From Mycolicibacterium sp. GF69 (GTDB lineage Bacteria > Actinomycetota > Actinomycetes > Mycobacteriales > Mycobacteriaceae), in the NCBI RefSeq assembly GCF_003284965.1, contig NZ_QMEW01000024.1, positions 1 through 64,000 on the forward strand: DNA of 64,000 nucleotides. Reading direction: 5' to 3'. The position numbers were made by a program, and so were the translations under genes. The first letter of the stretch is position 1. The number at the start of each line of letters is the position of its first letter. Below are positions 43,419 through 52,001 of this stretch, in pieces. The notes beneath the pieces were generated by a model. It made no database searches and was not told where the DNA came from. It saw only the letters and a list, made by a program, of their open reading frames with translations.

Positions 43419-46004
43419 CTAGCCGGTGTCGCGGGTGCGGGCGCGCAGGGCGCGTTCCACGCCTGCGCGGCCCTCGACGACCAGACGACGCAGCGGAGGC
43501 GGCACGTCGGGGTCGGCGAGGAACCTATCGGCGGCGGCCAGGCCGTCCGCACTGATGTCCCACCCGGGGTACAGCCCGATCACGACTGTCTGGGCGACTT
43601 CGCTTGACCGCCGTTGCCACACACCCGAGATCGCGCCGAAGTAGCGCTCCCGGAACGTCGCGAGCAACTCATGCTGACCCGGCCGAACGAAGCCGCCGAT
43701 GATCGACCGCGCGGTGATGTTGGCGAGCGTGTCGTCTTCGATGACCTGTTCCCACGCCGCTTCCTTCACCGCCAGGTCGGGCCGCGCCGCCGCGGCCGCC
43801 GCCGCGTGCCGCTTACCCGCCGCGGTCGGATCGCGCTGTGCCTCACCGTCGATGAACGGCGTTGCCGCACCGGCGGAATCGACAACGCCCGCCGCGGCCA
43901 GGGCGGTGACGATCCGCCACCGCAGGTCGGTGTCGACAACGAGACCGGGCAACCCCTTGGCCGCGGGATCGGTGTCCAGCAGGGCCGAGAGCACCTCGGT
44001 GTGACGTGCGCTGAGCACTGACCCGCACAGCGCGTTGACGTACGCCAGTTGGTGATCAGAGCCAGAAGCCGCACCGCGGGCCAATTCCAGCAGCCGGTCG
44101 GCGAACTCCGGCCAGCCCTGCGACAACGCCCACTCGGGATCGGCGTAGGAGTTCAACGCGGTCTGCGCCTGCAGCAGCAGTCGTTGCAGCACACCGACTT
44201 CCGTCTCGGCGTGCACGCCACCACACACCAGCGACACGAAGTCGCGGGCCTTCAGTTCGGCCTCCCGGGTCATCTCCCACGCCGCCGACCACGCCAGGGT
44301 GCGGGGGAGCGGTTCGGCGATATCGGCGATACGGGTGAGCACCGTCTGCAGCGAGTCCGGGTCCAGTCGCAACGAGCAGTACGTCAGGTCGTCGTCGTTG
44401 ACGAGGATCAGCTTGCCGCGCGAGACACCCTGTAAAGCCGGTACTTCCGTTGTGGAGCCGTCGATATCGAGCTCTTCGCGGTGCACTCGCACCAACTTGC
44501 CGGAGCCGTCGTCGTCGTAGACCCCGACCGCAAGTCTGTGCACCCGGGTCTCCCCGGCGCCCGGCGCCGCGCCGCTCTGGTCGATGGCGAACCGGGTGAA
44601 CCGTCCGTCGGCATCAAGGTCGAACGAGGGCCGCAAAGTGTTGAGGCCGGTCGTCTTGAGCCACTGGCGGCCCCAGCCCGAAAGGTCGCGGCCCGACGCC
44701 TTCTCCAGTGCGCCCAGCAGATCGCCGAACGTGGCGTTGCCGAACGCGTGGTCCCGGAAGTAGTCGCGCAGGCCGGACAGGAATTCTTCTTCGCCGACGT
44801 ACGCGACCAGCTGCTTGAGCACGCTGGCGCCCTTGGCGTAGGTGATCCCGTCGAAATTCACCTCGACAGCGGCCAGGTCCGGAATGTCTGCGGCGACAGG
44901 GTGCGTGGACGGTAGTTGGTCCTGCCGATAGGCCCACGACTTCTCCACATTCGCGAACGTCGTCCACGCCTCGGTGTACTCGGTGGCTTCGGCCTGACAC
45001 AGCACCGAGGCGAACGTGGCGAAGGACTCGTTGAGCCACAGGTCATCCCACCAAGCCATGGTGACCAGGTCGCCGAACCACATGTGCGCCATCTCGTGCA
45101 GGACGGTCTCGGCGCGACGCTCGTAGGACGCTCGCGTCACCTTGCTGCGGAAGACGTAGTCCTCGAGGAAGGTCACCGCGCCGGCGTTCTCCATCGCGCC
45201 GGCGTTGAACTCCGGCACGAACAACTGGTCGTACTTGCCGAAGGCGTACGGGACGCCGAAGTTGTTGTGGTAGAAGCCGAAACCCTGTTTGGTTTCGGTG
45301 AACAGCCGCTCGGCGTCCATGTGTTCGGCCAGTGACTTTCGGCAGAACAGCCCTAGCGGGATGTCGCCGTGGTCGTCGCTGTAGACGTCGTCCCAGCGCG
45401 CATACGGCCCCGCGATCAGGGCCACCAGGTAGGTGCTCATACGGGGAGTGGCGGCAAACGTGTGGCGTTTGGCCGCTCCCTCGTCTAGGACGCTGACGGT
45501 GGCGCCGTTGGATACGACCTCCCAGTGCGGCGGTGCGGTCACCGTGACGTCGAAGGCCGCCTTCAGGTCCGGTTGGTCGAAGCACGCGAACATCCGCTTG
45601 GCGTCGGCGGTTTCGAACTGCGAGTACAGATACACCTCGTCGTCGACCGGGTCGACGAACCGGTGCAGACCTTCGCCGGTGTTGGAGTACCGGCAATCGG
45701 CGTCGACGACGACGACGTTGTGGGCGGCCAGGCCCTCCAGCGGGATCCCGGTCGATTCGTCGTAGCCCGACACGTCGATGTCGCGACCGTTGAGAGTCGC
45801 GCTGTGGATGGTGTCGGCCGCGATGTCGATATAGGTGTCGGCGCCGGGGAGGGCGTCGAACTCGACGGTCGTCGTCGAGTGGAACGTGCCCCGGCCGGGC
45901 TTGCCGCCGCCGTCGGTGAGGTCCAGCACGATGCGGTAGTTGTCGACGGTGACCAGCGCGGCGCGTTCGACGGCTTGGTCGCGAGTCAGGTTGGGAAGTG
46001 CCAC
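43419..46004 (-). CDS. pepN: aminopeptidase N (M1 family)
   Basis: 861 aa, Rv2467 orthologue. The exopeptidase motif NAGAMENAGAV and the zinc site HEMAHMWFGDLVTMAWWDDLWLNESFA (HExxH plus the distal Glu) are intact. A C-terminal ERAP1-like helical domain follows. It releases N-terminal residues from peptides and could finish Clp products. GTG 46004 has TAGGTT 6 nt upstream, indicating a leaderless mRNA. Confidence 0.95.
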   Translation of the reverse strand: MALPNLTRDQAVERAALVTVDNYRIVLDLTDGGGKPGRGTFHSTTTVEFDALPGADTYIDIAADTIHSATLNGRDIDVSGYDESTGIPLEGLAAHNVVVVDADCRYSNTGEGLHRFVDPVDDEVYLYSQFETADAKRMFACFDQPDLKAAFDVTVTAPPHWEVVSNGATVSVLDEGAAKRHTFAATPRMSTYLVALIAGPYARWDDVYSDDHGDIPLGLFCRKSLAEHMDAERLFTETKQGFGFYHNNFGVPYAFGKYDQLFVPEFNAGAMENAGAVTFLEDYVFRSKVTRASYERRAETVLHEMAHMWFGDLVTMAWWDDLWLNESFATFASVLCQAEATEYTEAWTTFANVEKSWAYRQDQLPSTHPVAADIPDLAAVEVNFDGITYAKGASVLKQLVAYVGEEEFLSGLRDYFRDHAFGNATFGDLLGALEKASGRDLSGWGRQWLKTTGLNTLRPSFDLDADGRFTRFAIDQSGAAPGAGETRVHRLAVGVYDDDGSGKLVRVHREELDIDGSTTEVPALQGVSRGKLILVNDDDLTYCSLRLDPDSLQTVLTRIADIAEPLPRTLAWSAAWEMTREAELKARDFVSLVCGGVHAETEVGVLQRLLLQAQTALNSYADPEWALSQGWPEFADRLLELARGAASGSDHQLAYVNALCGSVLSARHTEVLSALLDTDPAAKGLPGLVVDTDLRWRIVTALAAAGVVDSAGAATPFIDGEAQRDPTAAGKRHAAAAAAARPDLAVKEAAWEQVIEDDTLANITARSIIGGFVRPGQHELLATFRERYFGAISGVWQRRSSEVAQTVVIGLYPGWDISADGLAAADRFLADPDVPPPLRRLVVEGRAGVERALRARTRDTG

Positions 46005-46010
46005 CCGACC

Positions 46011-46016
46011 AACCTA
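46011..46016 (-). promoter_or_regulatory. -10 element of pepN (leaderless)
   Basis: TAGGTT on the minus strand, 6 nt before GTG 46004. Confidence 0.5.
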
Positions 46017-46044
46017 TAGGCCGAGCTGCGCCGTCGCCCGCGTG

Positions 46045-46428
46045 CTACAGGCCCGGGATCACGCGCGCCGCGGGCAGCCAGTCCAGCACCGTGCCGTTAC
46101 CGACCGACGCCAGCATCTGCGGGCAGTAGGTAGTGATCGCGATGCCGGTGAAGAACGCGGCGATGTCCGGCGGGATGCCGCTGTCGGCGACCCGCGTGTA
46201 CACCTTTGCGACGTTCTTGCCCGGTTCGACGAGCAGTGGGCAGACCGATTCGCCGAGCGCCACCATGTCCGCGGGATTGTCGACCGCGACACCCGCGCCG
46301 CGAAGCGCGGCCAGGAAGGAGTCGTCGGTCGTATCAGCCTGGGCCGGCGCGGCGACCGTGGTCGCGACCGCGGCCAGACCCACCCCCAGCGTCACAGCGC
46401 ATACGCGAAGATCAACATGTTTGTTCAC
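46045..46428 (-). CDS. secreted DUF732 protein
   Basis: 127 aa. A signal peptide (TLGVGLAAVATTVAAPAQA) cleaves near residue 31. The mature part matches DUF732: DDSFLAALRGAGVAVDNPADMVALGESVC, with a second Cys in ITTYCPQM that likely forms a disulfide. Function is unknown; mycobacteria have many such exported proteins. GTG 46428 start. It is divergent from the SigH-type promoter region. Confidence 0.88.
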   Translation of the reverse strand: MNKHVDLRVCAVTLGVGLAAVATTVAAPAQADTTDDSFLAALRGAGVAVDNPADMVALGESVCPLLVEPGKNVAKVYTRVADSGIPPDIAAFFTGIAITTYCPQMLASVGNGTVLDWLPAARVIPGL

Positions 46429-46540
46429 TTCGGTAACGATTCTTCACATTGGTCACATCGGGAACACGGTTTGGTCACCGTTGGCACTCTTAGGCGTTTC
46501 TCATTTCGCGGTGCGCCACGCGTAGCGCTATGGGCGCCGG

Positions 46541-46566
46541 GGAACACTGCGCGTGCGACCACGGTT
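46541..46566 (+). promoter_or_regulatory. SigH-type promoter of the DsbA-like gene
   Basis: -35 GGAACA (46541-46546), 16-nt spacer, -10 GGTT (46563-46566). This fits the mycobacterial SigH consensus GGAAYA-N16/17-CGTT. The M. tuberculosis orthologue Rv2466c belongs to the SigH oxidative-stress regulon. Confidence 0.7.
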
Positions 46567-46610
46567 GGCAGAATTGGACGTCTGCCCACCCCGCGCCGGA
46601 AGGATCCGTC

Positions 46611-47249
46611 ATGTCCGAGAAACCTGCACCCGATGCCGTCGGCCGTTCGGCTGCGGTCGCCGATCTCTGGTTCGATCCGCTGTGCCCGTGGTGCTGGATC
46701 ACGTCGCGCTGGATCCTCGAAGTCGAGAAGGTCCGCGACATCACGGTGAACTTCCGGGTGATGAGCCTTGCGGTGCTCAACGAGGGACGTGACCTGCCTG
46801 AGGAGTACCAGGAGGCGATGAAGAAGGCGTGGGGTCCGGTGCGCGTGGCCATCGCCGCCGAACAGGCCGAGGGCCGCCAGGTTCTCGCGCCGCTGTACAC
46901 CGCCATGGGCACCCGGATCCACAACCAGGGCAACCAGGACTTCGATGTGGTGATCTCCGAGTCGCTGGCCCAGGTGGGGCTGCCCGCCGAACTCGCCGAG
47001 GCCGCCGCCACCGACAAGTACGACGAGGCGCTGCGCAAGAGCCACCACGAAGGTATGGACGCCGTCGGCGAAGACGTCGGCACCCCGACCATCCACGTCA
47101 ACGGCGTCGCGTTCTTCGGGCCCGTGCTGTCTCGCATCCCGCGCGGTGAACAGGCCGGCAAGCTGTGGGACGCCTCGGTGACGTTCGCGTCCTATCCGCA
47201 CTTCTGGGAGCTCAAGCGCAGCAGGACCGAGTCGCCGCAGTTCGATTGA
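46611..47249 (+). CDS. DsbA-like mycothiol-dependent nitroreductase (Rv2466c-like)
   Basis: 212 aa thioredoxin-fold protein with active-site CPWC in WFDPLCPWCWITSRW near residue 25, a helical insertion and the cis-Pro loop VGTPTIHVNG. The M. tuberculosis orthologue Rv2466c is a cytoplasmic mycothiol-dependent nitroreductase that activates some nitro-aromatic pro-drugs. GGAAGGA lies 6 nt before ATG 46611. A SigH-type promoter lies about 45-70 bp upstream, predicting induction by thiol-oxidising stress. Confidence 0.92.
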   Translation: MSEKPAPDAVGRSAAVADLWFDPLCPWCWITSRWILEVEKVRDITVNFRVMSLAVLNEGRDLPEEYQEAMKKAWGPVRVAIAAEQAEGRQVLAPLYTAMGTRIHNQGNQDFDVVISESLAQVGLPAELAEAAATDKYDEALRKSHHEGMDAVGEDVGTPTIHVNGVAFFGPVLSRIPRGEQAGKLWDASVTFASYPHFWELKRSRTESPQFD

Positions 47250-47282
47250 TCGCGACCCTCGGGCGCCGTGGACGGCGTCTGC

Positions 47283-47288
47283 CACAAT
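47283..47288 (+). promoter_or_regulatory. -10-like CACAAT of rpiB
   Basis: CACAAT ends 7 nt before ATG 47296 and overlaps the ATG at 47287, arguing against that upstream start. Confidence 0.4.
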
Positions 47289-47295
47289 GACCGCC

Positions 47296-47769
47296 ATGCG
47301 CGTCTACCTGGGAGCCGATCACGCCGGCTTCGACCTCAAGCAGGCCATCATCGAGCACCTGCGCAGCACCGGCCATGAACCGATCGACTGCGGCGCGTTC
47401 GTCAACGATCCCGACGACGACTACCCGGCGTTCTGCATCGCCGCCGCGGAGAAGACGGTGGCCGATCCGGGCAGCCTCGGCATCGTGCTCGGCGGTTCGG
47501 GCAACGGCGAGCAGATCGCGGCCAACAAGGTCCCCGGCGCACGGTGTGCGCTGGCGTGGAGCGTCGAGACGGCGCAGCTGGCGCGCGAACACAACAACGC
47601 GCAGCTGATCGGCATCGGCGGACGGATGCACACCGTGGACGAAGCCTTGGCGATCGTCGACGCGTTCTTGAGCACCCAGTGGTCGGAAGCGCAACGGCAC
47701 CAACGCCGTATCGACATCCTCGCCGAGTACGAGCGCACCCACGTCGCGCCTCCCGTGCCCGGCGCCTAG
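47296..47769 (+). CDS. rpiB: ribose-5-phosphate isomerase B
   Basis: 157 aa, Rv2465c orthologue. YLGADHAGF at the N-terminus binds phosphate, and VLGGSGNGEQIAANK holds the catalytic Glu that replaces the Cys of other RpiB enzymes in mycobacteria. It interconverts ribose-5-P and ribulose-5-P. ATG 47296 (MRVYLG) is chosen because CACAAT is 7 nt upstream; ATG 47287 (MTAMRV) would add three residues. nei follows 2 bp after the stop. Confidence 0.93.
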   Translation: MRVYLGADHAGFDLKQAIIEHLRSTGHEPIDCGAFVNDPDDDYPAFCIAAAEKTVADPGSLGIVLGGSGNGEQIAANKVPGARCALAWSVETAQLAREHNNAQLIGIGGRMHTVDEALAIVDAFLSTQWSEAQRHQRRIDILAEYERTHVAPPVPGA

Positions 47770-47771
47770 GG

Positions 47772-48578
47772 ATGCCCGAGGGCCACACGCTGCACCGGTT
47801 GGCCCGGCTGCACCAGCGTCGCTACGCTCGCGCGCCGGTGCTGGTGTCGAGCCCGCAGGGCAGGTTCGTCGACGGTGCCGCCGCGGTCGACGGGCGGGTG
47901 CTCAAGAAAGCCACCGCGTGGGGTAAGCATCTGTTCCATCACTACGAGGGCGGCCGGGTGGTGCACGTCCATCTGGGTCTGTACGGCACGTTCACCGAGT
48001 GGCCGCTGGGTGTGGAAACGACGCCGCCGCCGCCGGTCGGGCAGGTGCGGATGCGGATGATCGGCGCCGAGTACGGCACCGACCTGCGGGGCCCGACGGT
48101 TTGCGAGCTGCTCGCCGAACCGGAGATCGCCGACGTGATTGGCAGGCTCGGCCCCGATCCGCTGCGCCGGGACGCCGACGCGTCGCTGGCGTGGGCGCGA
48201 ATCCGCAAGTCGCGCAGGCCGATCGGCGCGCTGCTAATGGATCAGTCGGTGATCGCCGGGGTGGGCAACGTGTACCGCAGCGAGCTGCTGTTCCGGCATC
48301 GCATCGACCCGCACCGGCCAGGTACGCGCATCGGGGACGACGAGTTCGACGCGATGTGGACCGACCTGGTCGCGCTCATGCGAATCGGGTTGCGCCGCGG
48401 CAAAATTCACACCATCCGTCGCGAGGACGACCACGGGCTGCCGTCGTACGGGCCTGGCCGTCCCCGCACCTATGTGTACCGGCGCGCAGGTGAACCGTGC
48501 CGGATATGTGGAACCGAGATCCGCACCGAGGTGATGGAGGGGCGCAACCTGTTCTGGTGCCCGACCTGCCAGACGTAG
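47772..48578 (+). CDS. nei: endonuclease VIII-type DNA glycosylase
   Basis: 268 aa Fpg/Nei family, Rv2464c orthologue. The N-terminal MPEGHT gives the catalytic Pro2 and Glu3; the helix-two-turn-helix QSVIAGVGNVYRSELLF and the zinc finger CRICGTEI...WCPTCQ are intact. It removes oxidised pyrimidines and nicks the abasic site. It is probably co-transcribed with rpiB. Confidence 0.94.
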   Translation: MPEGHTLHRLARLHQRRYARAPVLVSSPQGRFVDGAAAVDGRVLKKATAWGKHLFHHYEGGRVVHVHLGLYGTFTEWPLGVETTPPPPVGQVRMRMIGAEYGTDLRGPTVCELLAEPEIADVIGRLGPDPLRRDADASLAWARIRKSRRPIGALLMDQSVIAGVGNVYRSELLFRHRIDPHRPGTRIGDDEFDAMWTDLVALMRIGLRRGKIHTIRREDDHGLPSYGPGRPRTYVYRRAGEPCRICGTEIRTEVMEGRNLFWCPTCQT

Positions 48579-48593
48579 GCGTCGAGGGTCGGC

Positions 48594-48599
48594 GACAAT
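48594..48599 (+). promoter_or_regulatory. -10-like GACAAT of the antiporter gene
   Basis: GACAAT, 6 nt before GTG 48606. Confidence 0.4.
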
Positions 48600-48605
48600 C
48601 GGCGG

Positions 48606-50288
48606 GTGGAGTTGATCCTCGTCGTCGTCGGAGCAATCGTCGTGACCGCGGTCGCGCATCGGCGTGGGCTCGAACCGGCCCTGGTCATAGTCGTCATCGG
48701 CGGCTTGGTCTCGTTCCTGCCGGAGTTCGAGCCCCCCGAACTCGATTCGCACATCCTGTTGACGGTGGTCTTGCCGCCGCTGCTGTACTCGGCTGCGCTG
48801 AACTTCTCCTTCCCGACGTTCCTGCGCAACATCCGGCCGATCCTGGGCCTGGGCATCGGCCTGGTCGTGGTGACGGCGTTCGCAGTCGCGGCCATCGCGT
48901 CGTGGATCGTGGTCGTGCCGCTGTCATTCGCGACGGCGCTGGTGCTGGGAGCGATCGTCGCGCCGCCGGACGCGGTGACCGCGGTGGCGGTGGGGCGCAA
49001 ACTCGGCCTGCCGAAACGGGTGATGGCGATCCTCACAGGGGAGAGCCTGATCAACGACGCCGCCGCGCTGGCGCTCTTCTCGATCGCGGTGGTGCAGGTC
49101 ACCGGAGGGCACATCTTCATCCACAATCCGTTCCTGCTGTTCGGCTACAGCGCGATCGTCGGGCCCGTCGTCGGCGCCCTGCTCGGCTATGTGACGCTGT
49201 GGATCCGCAGGCGCCTGGCCAATCCGGGGCTCGAGACCGTACAGGGCCTGCTGGTGCCGTTCGCGGCGTTCATCGCCGCCGAGGAACTGCACGCCTCCGG
49301 CGTGCTGGCTGTCGTGGCCGCGGGTTTCGTGGTGGCCAACGGGACACTGGCCGCCGGCTACCAGACCCGGCTGCAGGAACGCTACGTGTGGAACTCCGTC
49401 GACGTGCTGCTCGAGGCGTTCGTATTCGCCTACATCGGGTTGCACCTGCGCTTCGTTCTGCAGGATCTGCGGGACGCGCACGAGTCGCTGGCTGAGGTCG
49501 CGATCGCGTCGGCGGTCGTACTGCTCATCGTGCTGGTGATCCGGCCGCTGTCGGTCTTCGCCATCTTCGGGCGCAACAAACTGTCCCAACACGTCGAGAC
49601 CCGGTTGAGCGCCCCCGTACCCACTCCCGGTGCTCGCCGGACGCGGCGGCGCGACGGGCCGGCGCGCAGGTGGCGCTCACGCATCGACCAGCGGTCACTT
49701 TCCTGGCGGGAGAACGTGGTGGTGTCGTGGACCGGTATGCGCGGCGTGGTGACTTTGGCTGCCGCAGCTGCCATTCCGGCGACGACGGTCACCGGCGAGC
49801 CGTTCCCGGAACGGGCCACCATCCAGGCCATCGCGTTCGTGGTCAGCGTCGGCACGCTGTTACTCCAGGGTGCGACGTTGCCGCCGCTGATCCGGCGACT
49901 GCGCCTGTCGCGGTTCTCCGACGAGGACGCCGCCGCCCGCGAAGAGGAACTCAAGGGCGAGCGCGTCGCGAACGACGCCGCCGAGCGGGTGCTGTCCCAG
50001 TTTCGCGCCGACCCGCCGAAGAACCTGAGCCCGCAAGTGGTCGCGGAGATCGAGGCGATCATCGCCCGACGCGCGAAGGCCACCGACGAAATCCCCGACC
50101 CGGAGGCGCACACTCAACGTTCCGAGGTGTTCTCGGCGCTCTACCGCGACGTGCTGGCCGGCCAGCGGGCGGCGCTGATCGCCGAACGCGATGCCGGACG
50201 CATCGAGGACGAGGCGGTGCGGGCGATGCTCGAACGGCTCGACCTACAGGAGGCCGGGGTCTCCGCGCGGCTGGAGAGCAGGTTGTAG
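48606..50288 (+). CDS. Na+/H+ antiporter (CPA1 family)
   Basis: 560 aa with about 12 membrane segments up to residue 440. ALVLGAIVAPPDAVTAVAVGRKLGLP carries the ion-binding Asp, and LTGESLINDAAALALFSIAV the Asn-Asp pair typical of CPA1 exchangers. A long cytoplasmic tail (about 440-560) is charged and alpha-helical. It resembles YjcE-type proteins such as Rv2287. GTG 48606 has GACAAT 6 nt upstream. In M. tuberculosis nei is followed by lipP instead, so this begins the accessory stretch. Confidence 0.9.
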   Translation: MELILVVVGAIVVTAVAHRRGLEPALVIVVIGGLVSFLPEFEPPELDSHILLTVVLPPLLYSAALNFSFPTFLRNIRPILGLGIGLVVVTAFAVAAIASWIVVVPLSFATALVLGAIVAPPDAVTAVAVGRKLGLPKRVMAILTGESLINDAAALALFSIAVVQVTGGHIFIHNPFLLFGYSAIVGPVVGALLGYVTLWIRRRLANPGLETVQGLLVPFAAFIAAEELHASGVLAVVAAGFVVANGTLAAGYQTRLQERYVWNSVDVLLEAFVFAYIGLHLRFVLQDLRDAHESLAEVAIASAVVLLIVLVIRPLSVFAIFGRNKLSQHVETRLSAPVPTPGARRTRRRDGPARRWRSRIDQRSLSWRENVVVSWTGMRGVVTLAAAAAIPATTVTGEPFPERATIQAIAFVVSVGTLLLQGATLPPLIRRLRLSRFSDEDAAAREEELKGERVANDAAERVLSQFRADPPKNLSPQVVAEIEAIIARRAKATDEIPDPEAHTQRSEVFSALYRDVLAGQRAALIAERDAGRIEDEAVRAMLERLDLQEAGVSARLESRL

Positions 50289-50312
50289 TCCCTGCGATTC
50301 ATCGCTTGCGAT

Positions 50313-51050
50313 TCAGAAGCCGCCGAAATCGCCGAACCCGCCGCCGATGTCGGCGCCACCCCAGTCGCCGCCGTCACCGCCCCAACCGCTGCCGTCACCG
50401 CCGAAATCGCCGCCGCCCTGACCCTGTTCGTAGCCGCTGCCGTGCATCCCCGAGAACAGGGCGTCGAACAGCAGCACCGAGCCCAGACCCCAGGCGCCGG
50501 CGACCAGCGCGGGCTTCCACCACGGCTCCGAGTACCAACCCGCCGGAACGGGACGCCCGGCGACACGGCCGCCGGGGTAGTAGTTCGGGGTGCGCTCGGA
50601 CGGCGTCGGCGACGCCTCGATGTCGCGGCCCTCGAAGTTGACCTTGCGGTCCTCGGTCACCGTGCCGGCCGACCGTTGGCCGGCCAGTGTCTCGAGTTCG
50701 GGCCCGGGATCCATGTTCATCGCGATGCGCGCGGCGCGCACGTAATAGAGGCCTTCGAGCGCACTCTCCTTGGCGAGCAGCGCTTGTTTGGCGGTGTTGG
50801 CCTGCTCGATCTGCGACCCGGCGGCGGTGTAGCGCTCGGATGCGTCGGCCAAGGCCTGTTTCGACGCCTCGTCGGTGCCGGTCAAGTTGATCACCTGGCC
50901 GCCGAGGCGTTCGATGACGCGACGCGCGTCGGCTTTCGCGTCTTCCAATGTGGCGGTGTTGCGTCGGTCCGAAGCCCGCATCGCCGCGTACGCAACCACG
51001 CCGAGAGCGACGATGACCAGGACGACGAGGACGAGCAGTACGCCGTTCAT
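50313..51050 (-). CDS. membrane-anchored protein with glycine-rich tail
   Basis: 245 aa. One N-terminal membrane helix (VLLVLVVLVIVALGVVAYAAM), a charged helical region likely to form a coiled coil (about 28-125), a second hydrophobic segment (ALVAGAWGLGSVLLFDALF, about 190), and a C-terminal Gly/Asp/Trp-rich tail (GGDFGGDGSGWGGDGGDWGG). It may match the mycobacterial family annotated as DUF1542; I am not sure. ATG 51050 has TACGCT 7 nt upstream. Function unknown. Confidence 0.75.
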   Translation of the reverse strand: MNGVLLVLVVLVIVALGVVAYAAMRASDRRNTATLEDAKADARRVIERLGGQVINLTGTDEASKQALADASERYTAAGSQIEQANTAKQALLAKESALEGLYYVRAARIAMNMDPGPELETLAGQRSAGTVTEDRKVNFEGRDIEASPTPSERTPNYYPGGRVAGRPVPAGWYSEPWWKPALVAGAWGLGSVLLFDALFSGMHGSGYEQGQGGGDFGGDGSGWGGDGGDWGGADIGGGFGDFGGF

Positions 51051-51057
51051 GGCGTCC

Positions 51058-51063
51058 AGCGTA
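51058..51063 (-). promoter_or_regulatory. -10 element of the Gly-rich membrane protein gene
   Basis: TACGCT on the minus strand, 7 nt before ATG 51050. Confidence 0.5.
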
Positions 51064-51160
51064 CCGGCGGAAAACACCCGAGTTCAGGCTGCGAATCGGT
51101 CCGCTGGCCTCGCGGGACCTCCAGATTTCGACGTGTCGGGCGCAGACCACGCGAACTGCG

Positions 51161-51166
51161 TACCGT
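51161..51166 (+). promoter_or_regulatory. -10 element of the GAF gene (leaderless)
   Basis: TACCGT, 7 nt before GTG 51174. Confidence 0.5.
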
Positions 51167-51173
51167 TACCCGG

Positions 51174-51881
51174 GTGACGGAGTGGGTGCGCGGGTTCGAC
51201 GACTTCCTCAACGGTCTGCTCGAAGAATGTGCACGCGATGCCGGCGAGGACGTCGACACCTTCGTGGCGCGTGCGGTGGCAACGCAGATGGTGGCGAACC
51301 TGCGGTTCGCCCAGCACCCGTCCATCAATGAATTGCTGGCCCACCTCTCCGACGTCGGGGTGTTTGCCACGACCTCTATGCCCGACGTGTCGGCGCAGAT
51401 CAACGACCCGGACCGATTGGCTGCTCTACACCGGACCGGGCTGCTGGACTCTCCGCGCGAAGAGGTTTACGACCGCATCACGCGTGCGGCCGCCAGCGCG
51501 CTCGACGCGCCGTTCGCGTTGGTGAGTCTCGTAGACGTCGACCGCCAGTTCTTCAAGAGTGTCGCCGGCGCGCAGCACACCTCGCCCGAGGAAAGACAGA
51601 CACCACTCGAGCGATCGATGTGTCAGTACGCGGTCGCCAACGGCGCGGCGCTCGTTCTGGAGGATGCGCGGATCGACCCGATCTTCAAGAACCATCCGGC
51701 GGTGCGGGACGGCACGATGGTCGCCTATCTCGGGATCCCTCTGATGAATACCGCCGGCAACGCGATCGGGACGCTGTGCGTCTACGACACCAAGCCGCGG
51801 CTCTGGACCACCGGGCACGTCCAGGTCCTCAGAGACTTTGCTGCGCTCGCCGCAGAGCGGATCTTCGGACCGGAGAAATAA
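51174..51881 (+). CDS. stand-alone GAF-domain sensor protein
   Basis: 235 aa. An N-terminal helical segment of about 75 residues (VRGFDDFLNGLLEECARDAG) is followed by one GAF domain (about 85-232) with FALVSLVDVDRQFFKSVAGA, ERSMCQYAVANGAALVLEDARIDP and YLGIPLMNTAGNAIGTLCVYD. No output domain (kinase, cyclase, DNA-binding) is attached, so it should act by binding a partner or ligand. It may hold a cofactor or small molecule. The GTG start is chosen from TACCGT 7 nt upstream. Confidence 0.82.
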   Translation: MTEWVRGFDDFLNGLLEECARDAGEDVDTFVARAVATQMVANLRFAQHPSINELLAHLSDVGVFATTSMPDVSAQINDPDRLAALHRTGLLDSPREEVYDRITRAAASALDAPFALVSLVDVDRQFFKSVAGAQHTSPEERQTPLERSMCQYAVANGAALVLEDARIDPIFKNHPAVRDGTMVAYLGIPLMNTAGNAIGTLCVYDTKPRLWTTGHVQVLRDFAALAAERIFGPEK

Positions 51882-51944
51882 TTGACAGCAACGGAAGTGC
51901 CGTTGCCGTACGCGTATTCGTCTGCTATTTGTCTGCGACCTCTT

Positions 51945-51950
51945 TAGACT
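51945..51950 (+). promoter_or_regulatory. -10 element upstream of the sugar-phosphate transferase gene
   Basis: TAGACT lies 51 nt before ATG 52002, leaving a leader of about 45 nt that ends in the GAGGAG ribosome site. Confidence 0.35.
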
Positions 51951-52001
51951 GGCAACGATCCGAACGCGGCACACAGTCGCCGAAATCCGTGCGAGGAGAG
52001 C

